Of a stretch of 30,330 nt of DNA, positions 29,938 to 30,330 are shown piece by piece. Source of the stretch: JACKBJ01 sp964549495 (GTDB lineage: Bacteria > Chloroflexota > Anaerolineae > Epilineales > Epilineaceae); the NCBI GenBank assembly GCA_964549495.1, contig CAZJWJ010000063.1:1-30330 (forward strand). The letters run 5' to 3'. Positions within the stretch are counted from its first letter, which is position 1, and each line of letters opens with the position of its first letter. The notes beneath the pieces are model-generated. The model ran no database searches and was not told the origin of the DNA. It saw only the letters and a program-made list of their open reading frames with translations. The translations under genes and the position numbers were made by a program.

Positions 29938-29988
29938 CCGATGATGATCGGTGGACTGCGGGCCGGGCAAGGCCGGGGCCCGCCGGCC
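29938..29988 (-). terminator. Hairpins after the metal ABC permease gene
   Basis: GGCCGG (29971-29976) pairs with CCGGCC (29983-29988) eight bases after the permease stop on the minus strand. A second small stem, CCGAT/ATCGG, lies at 29938-29951. There is no U run. They separate the permease gene from the aldolase gene. Confidence 0.35.
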
Positions 29989-29995
29989 CAGGATT

Positions 29996-30330
29996 CTAGC
30001 CGCTGCTCGCGCCTTGTGCCAGCACCTGGCGAGTCCGCTCCCGGCCCGCTTCGGTCAGGTAGAGCTGCCCGCCGGCCTCCCGCAGGAGCCCGCGCCTTCT
30101 GGCGCGAGCTGCGACGCGGTCGCAGCGCCGAGCGCTCCAGCGCAAGTGGGCCGGCAGATTGGCCAGACTCGCCTCGCGGGCCTCCTCGGGCCCGCCTTCG
30201 TGCTGGGCCAGGTGCACCAGCAGCGTGTCCAGCGCGAAACCGCGCGCCTGACGCCGCCGTCGCCGCCATTGAGCCAGCAGCCCCTGCTTGGGCGCGGCCA
30301 GGAAGGTCAGGGCGAAGAGGCCGCCGGCGC
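29996..30330 (-). CDS. C-terminal end of a metal (Mn/Zn/Fe) ABC transporter permease with fused winged-helix domain (5' truncated by window edge)
   Basis: The frame is open from the right window edge to the TAG at 29996-29998. The first visible residues (GGLFALTFLAAPKQGLLAQW) are the last membrane helix and exit of an ABC-3 family permease, which moves manganese, zinc or iron(II) into the cell. A basic linker RRRRRQARGFALDTLLVHLA leads into a winged-helix segment (about 70 residues; LPAHLRWSARRCDRVAARAR, GLLREAGGQLYLTEAGRERT). That segment resembles the C-terminal DtxR/MntR-like extension found on some of these permeases. A GTG at 30217 is not a true start, since the homologous frame continues past it. 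The rest of the transporter operon lies outside the window. The identification rests on about 110 residues. Confidence 0.72.
   Translation of the reverse strand, partial: AGGLFALTFLAAPKQGLLAQWRRRRRQARGFALDTLLVHLAQHEGGPEEAREASLANLPAHLRWSARRCDRVAARARRRGLLREAGGQLYLTEAGRERTRQVLAQGASSG

Noticed and set aside
1..30330. Defence system, prophage, insertion sequence, CRISPR array or biosynthetic cluster
   Set aside because: No transposase, integrase, cas gene, repeat array, toxin-antitoxin pair, restriction gene or cluster of tailoring enzymes could be found on either strand.

Overview
The window is a GC-rich (visibly well above 60%), gene-dense bacterial chromosome segment with 25 protein-coding genes or gene parts and no rRNA, tRNA, CRISPR array, phage module or insertion sequence that I could see. 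Several features point away from the usual Alpha- or Gammaproteobacteria: a cdaA-ybbR c-di-AMP pair, a fused ADP-forming acyl-CoA synthetase, a metal ABC permease with a fused winged helix, a short Rho with an Arg/Gly-rich tail, dockerin- and propeller-bearing secreted proteins, and an L,D-transpeptidase with LysM and YoaR-like parts. My best guess is a high-GC Chloroflexota-like bacterium (Anaerolineae/Caldilineae style). That is an inference from family content, not a measured placement.

Layout. (1) 1-1051: the tail of a secreted protein, then a membrane-anchored DsbA-like oxidoreductase. (2) 1117-5043: a small minus-strand gene divergent from an ECF sigma / anti-sigma / bactofilin-like membrane protein / polytopic membrane protein operon, which looks like an envelope-response unit. 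(3) 5101-9637: a clear promoter, then argF, cdaA, cdaR (ybbR) and a queuosine-tRNA mannosyltransferase homologue. (4) 9643-12222: a large secreted seven-repeat propeller protein with a dockerin-like pair of calcium loops. (5) 12354-14512, minus strand: a small 82-aa gene, a THUMP RNA methyltransferase and an N-terminal remnant of a CPA1 antiporter. (6) 14739-16960: sppA translationally coupled to a hexapeptide acyltransferase. (7) 17004-19513, minus strand: a six-repeat propeller protein and moeA. (8) 19721-22212: an unknown protein and an L,D-transpeptidase. (9) 22448-27943: rho, metG and a fused acyl-CoA synthetase. (10) 28038-30330, minus strand: a 50-aa HTH protein, a second copy of the 82-aa family, class I fructose-bisphosphate aldolase and the end of a metal ABC permease.

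How the parts fit. Most of the window is housekeeping: arginine synthesis, c-di-AMP synthesis, Met-tRNA charging, transcription termination, molybdenum cofactor, glycolysis and acetyl-CoA/ATP conservation. Envelope functions are the second theme: DsbA-like, bactofilin-like, SppA, L,D-transpeptidase, secreted propellers and c-di-AMP. Six promoters of the TTGnnn-17/18-TAnnnT type can be read. A second set has an extended -10 (GTGCTATnnT) and no visible -35; one of these sits only 7 bases before an ATG, suggesting a leaderless transcript.

The least explained items are the two paralogous 82-aa proteins (50 of 82 residues identical by hand alignment). Each sits in a locally AT-richer pocket with its own promoter and a leader hairpin, and one neighbours a tiny HTH protein and a repeated 9-10 base motif. 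I do not see a defence system, biosynthetic cluster or mobile element.
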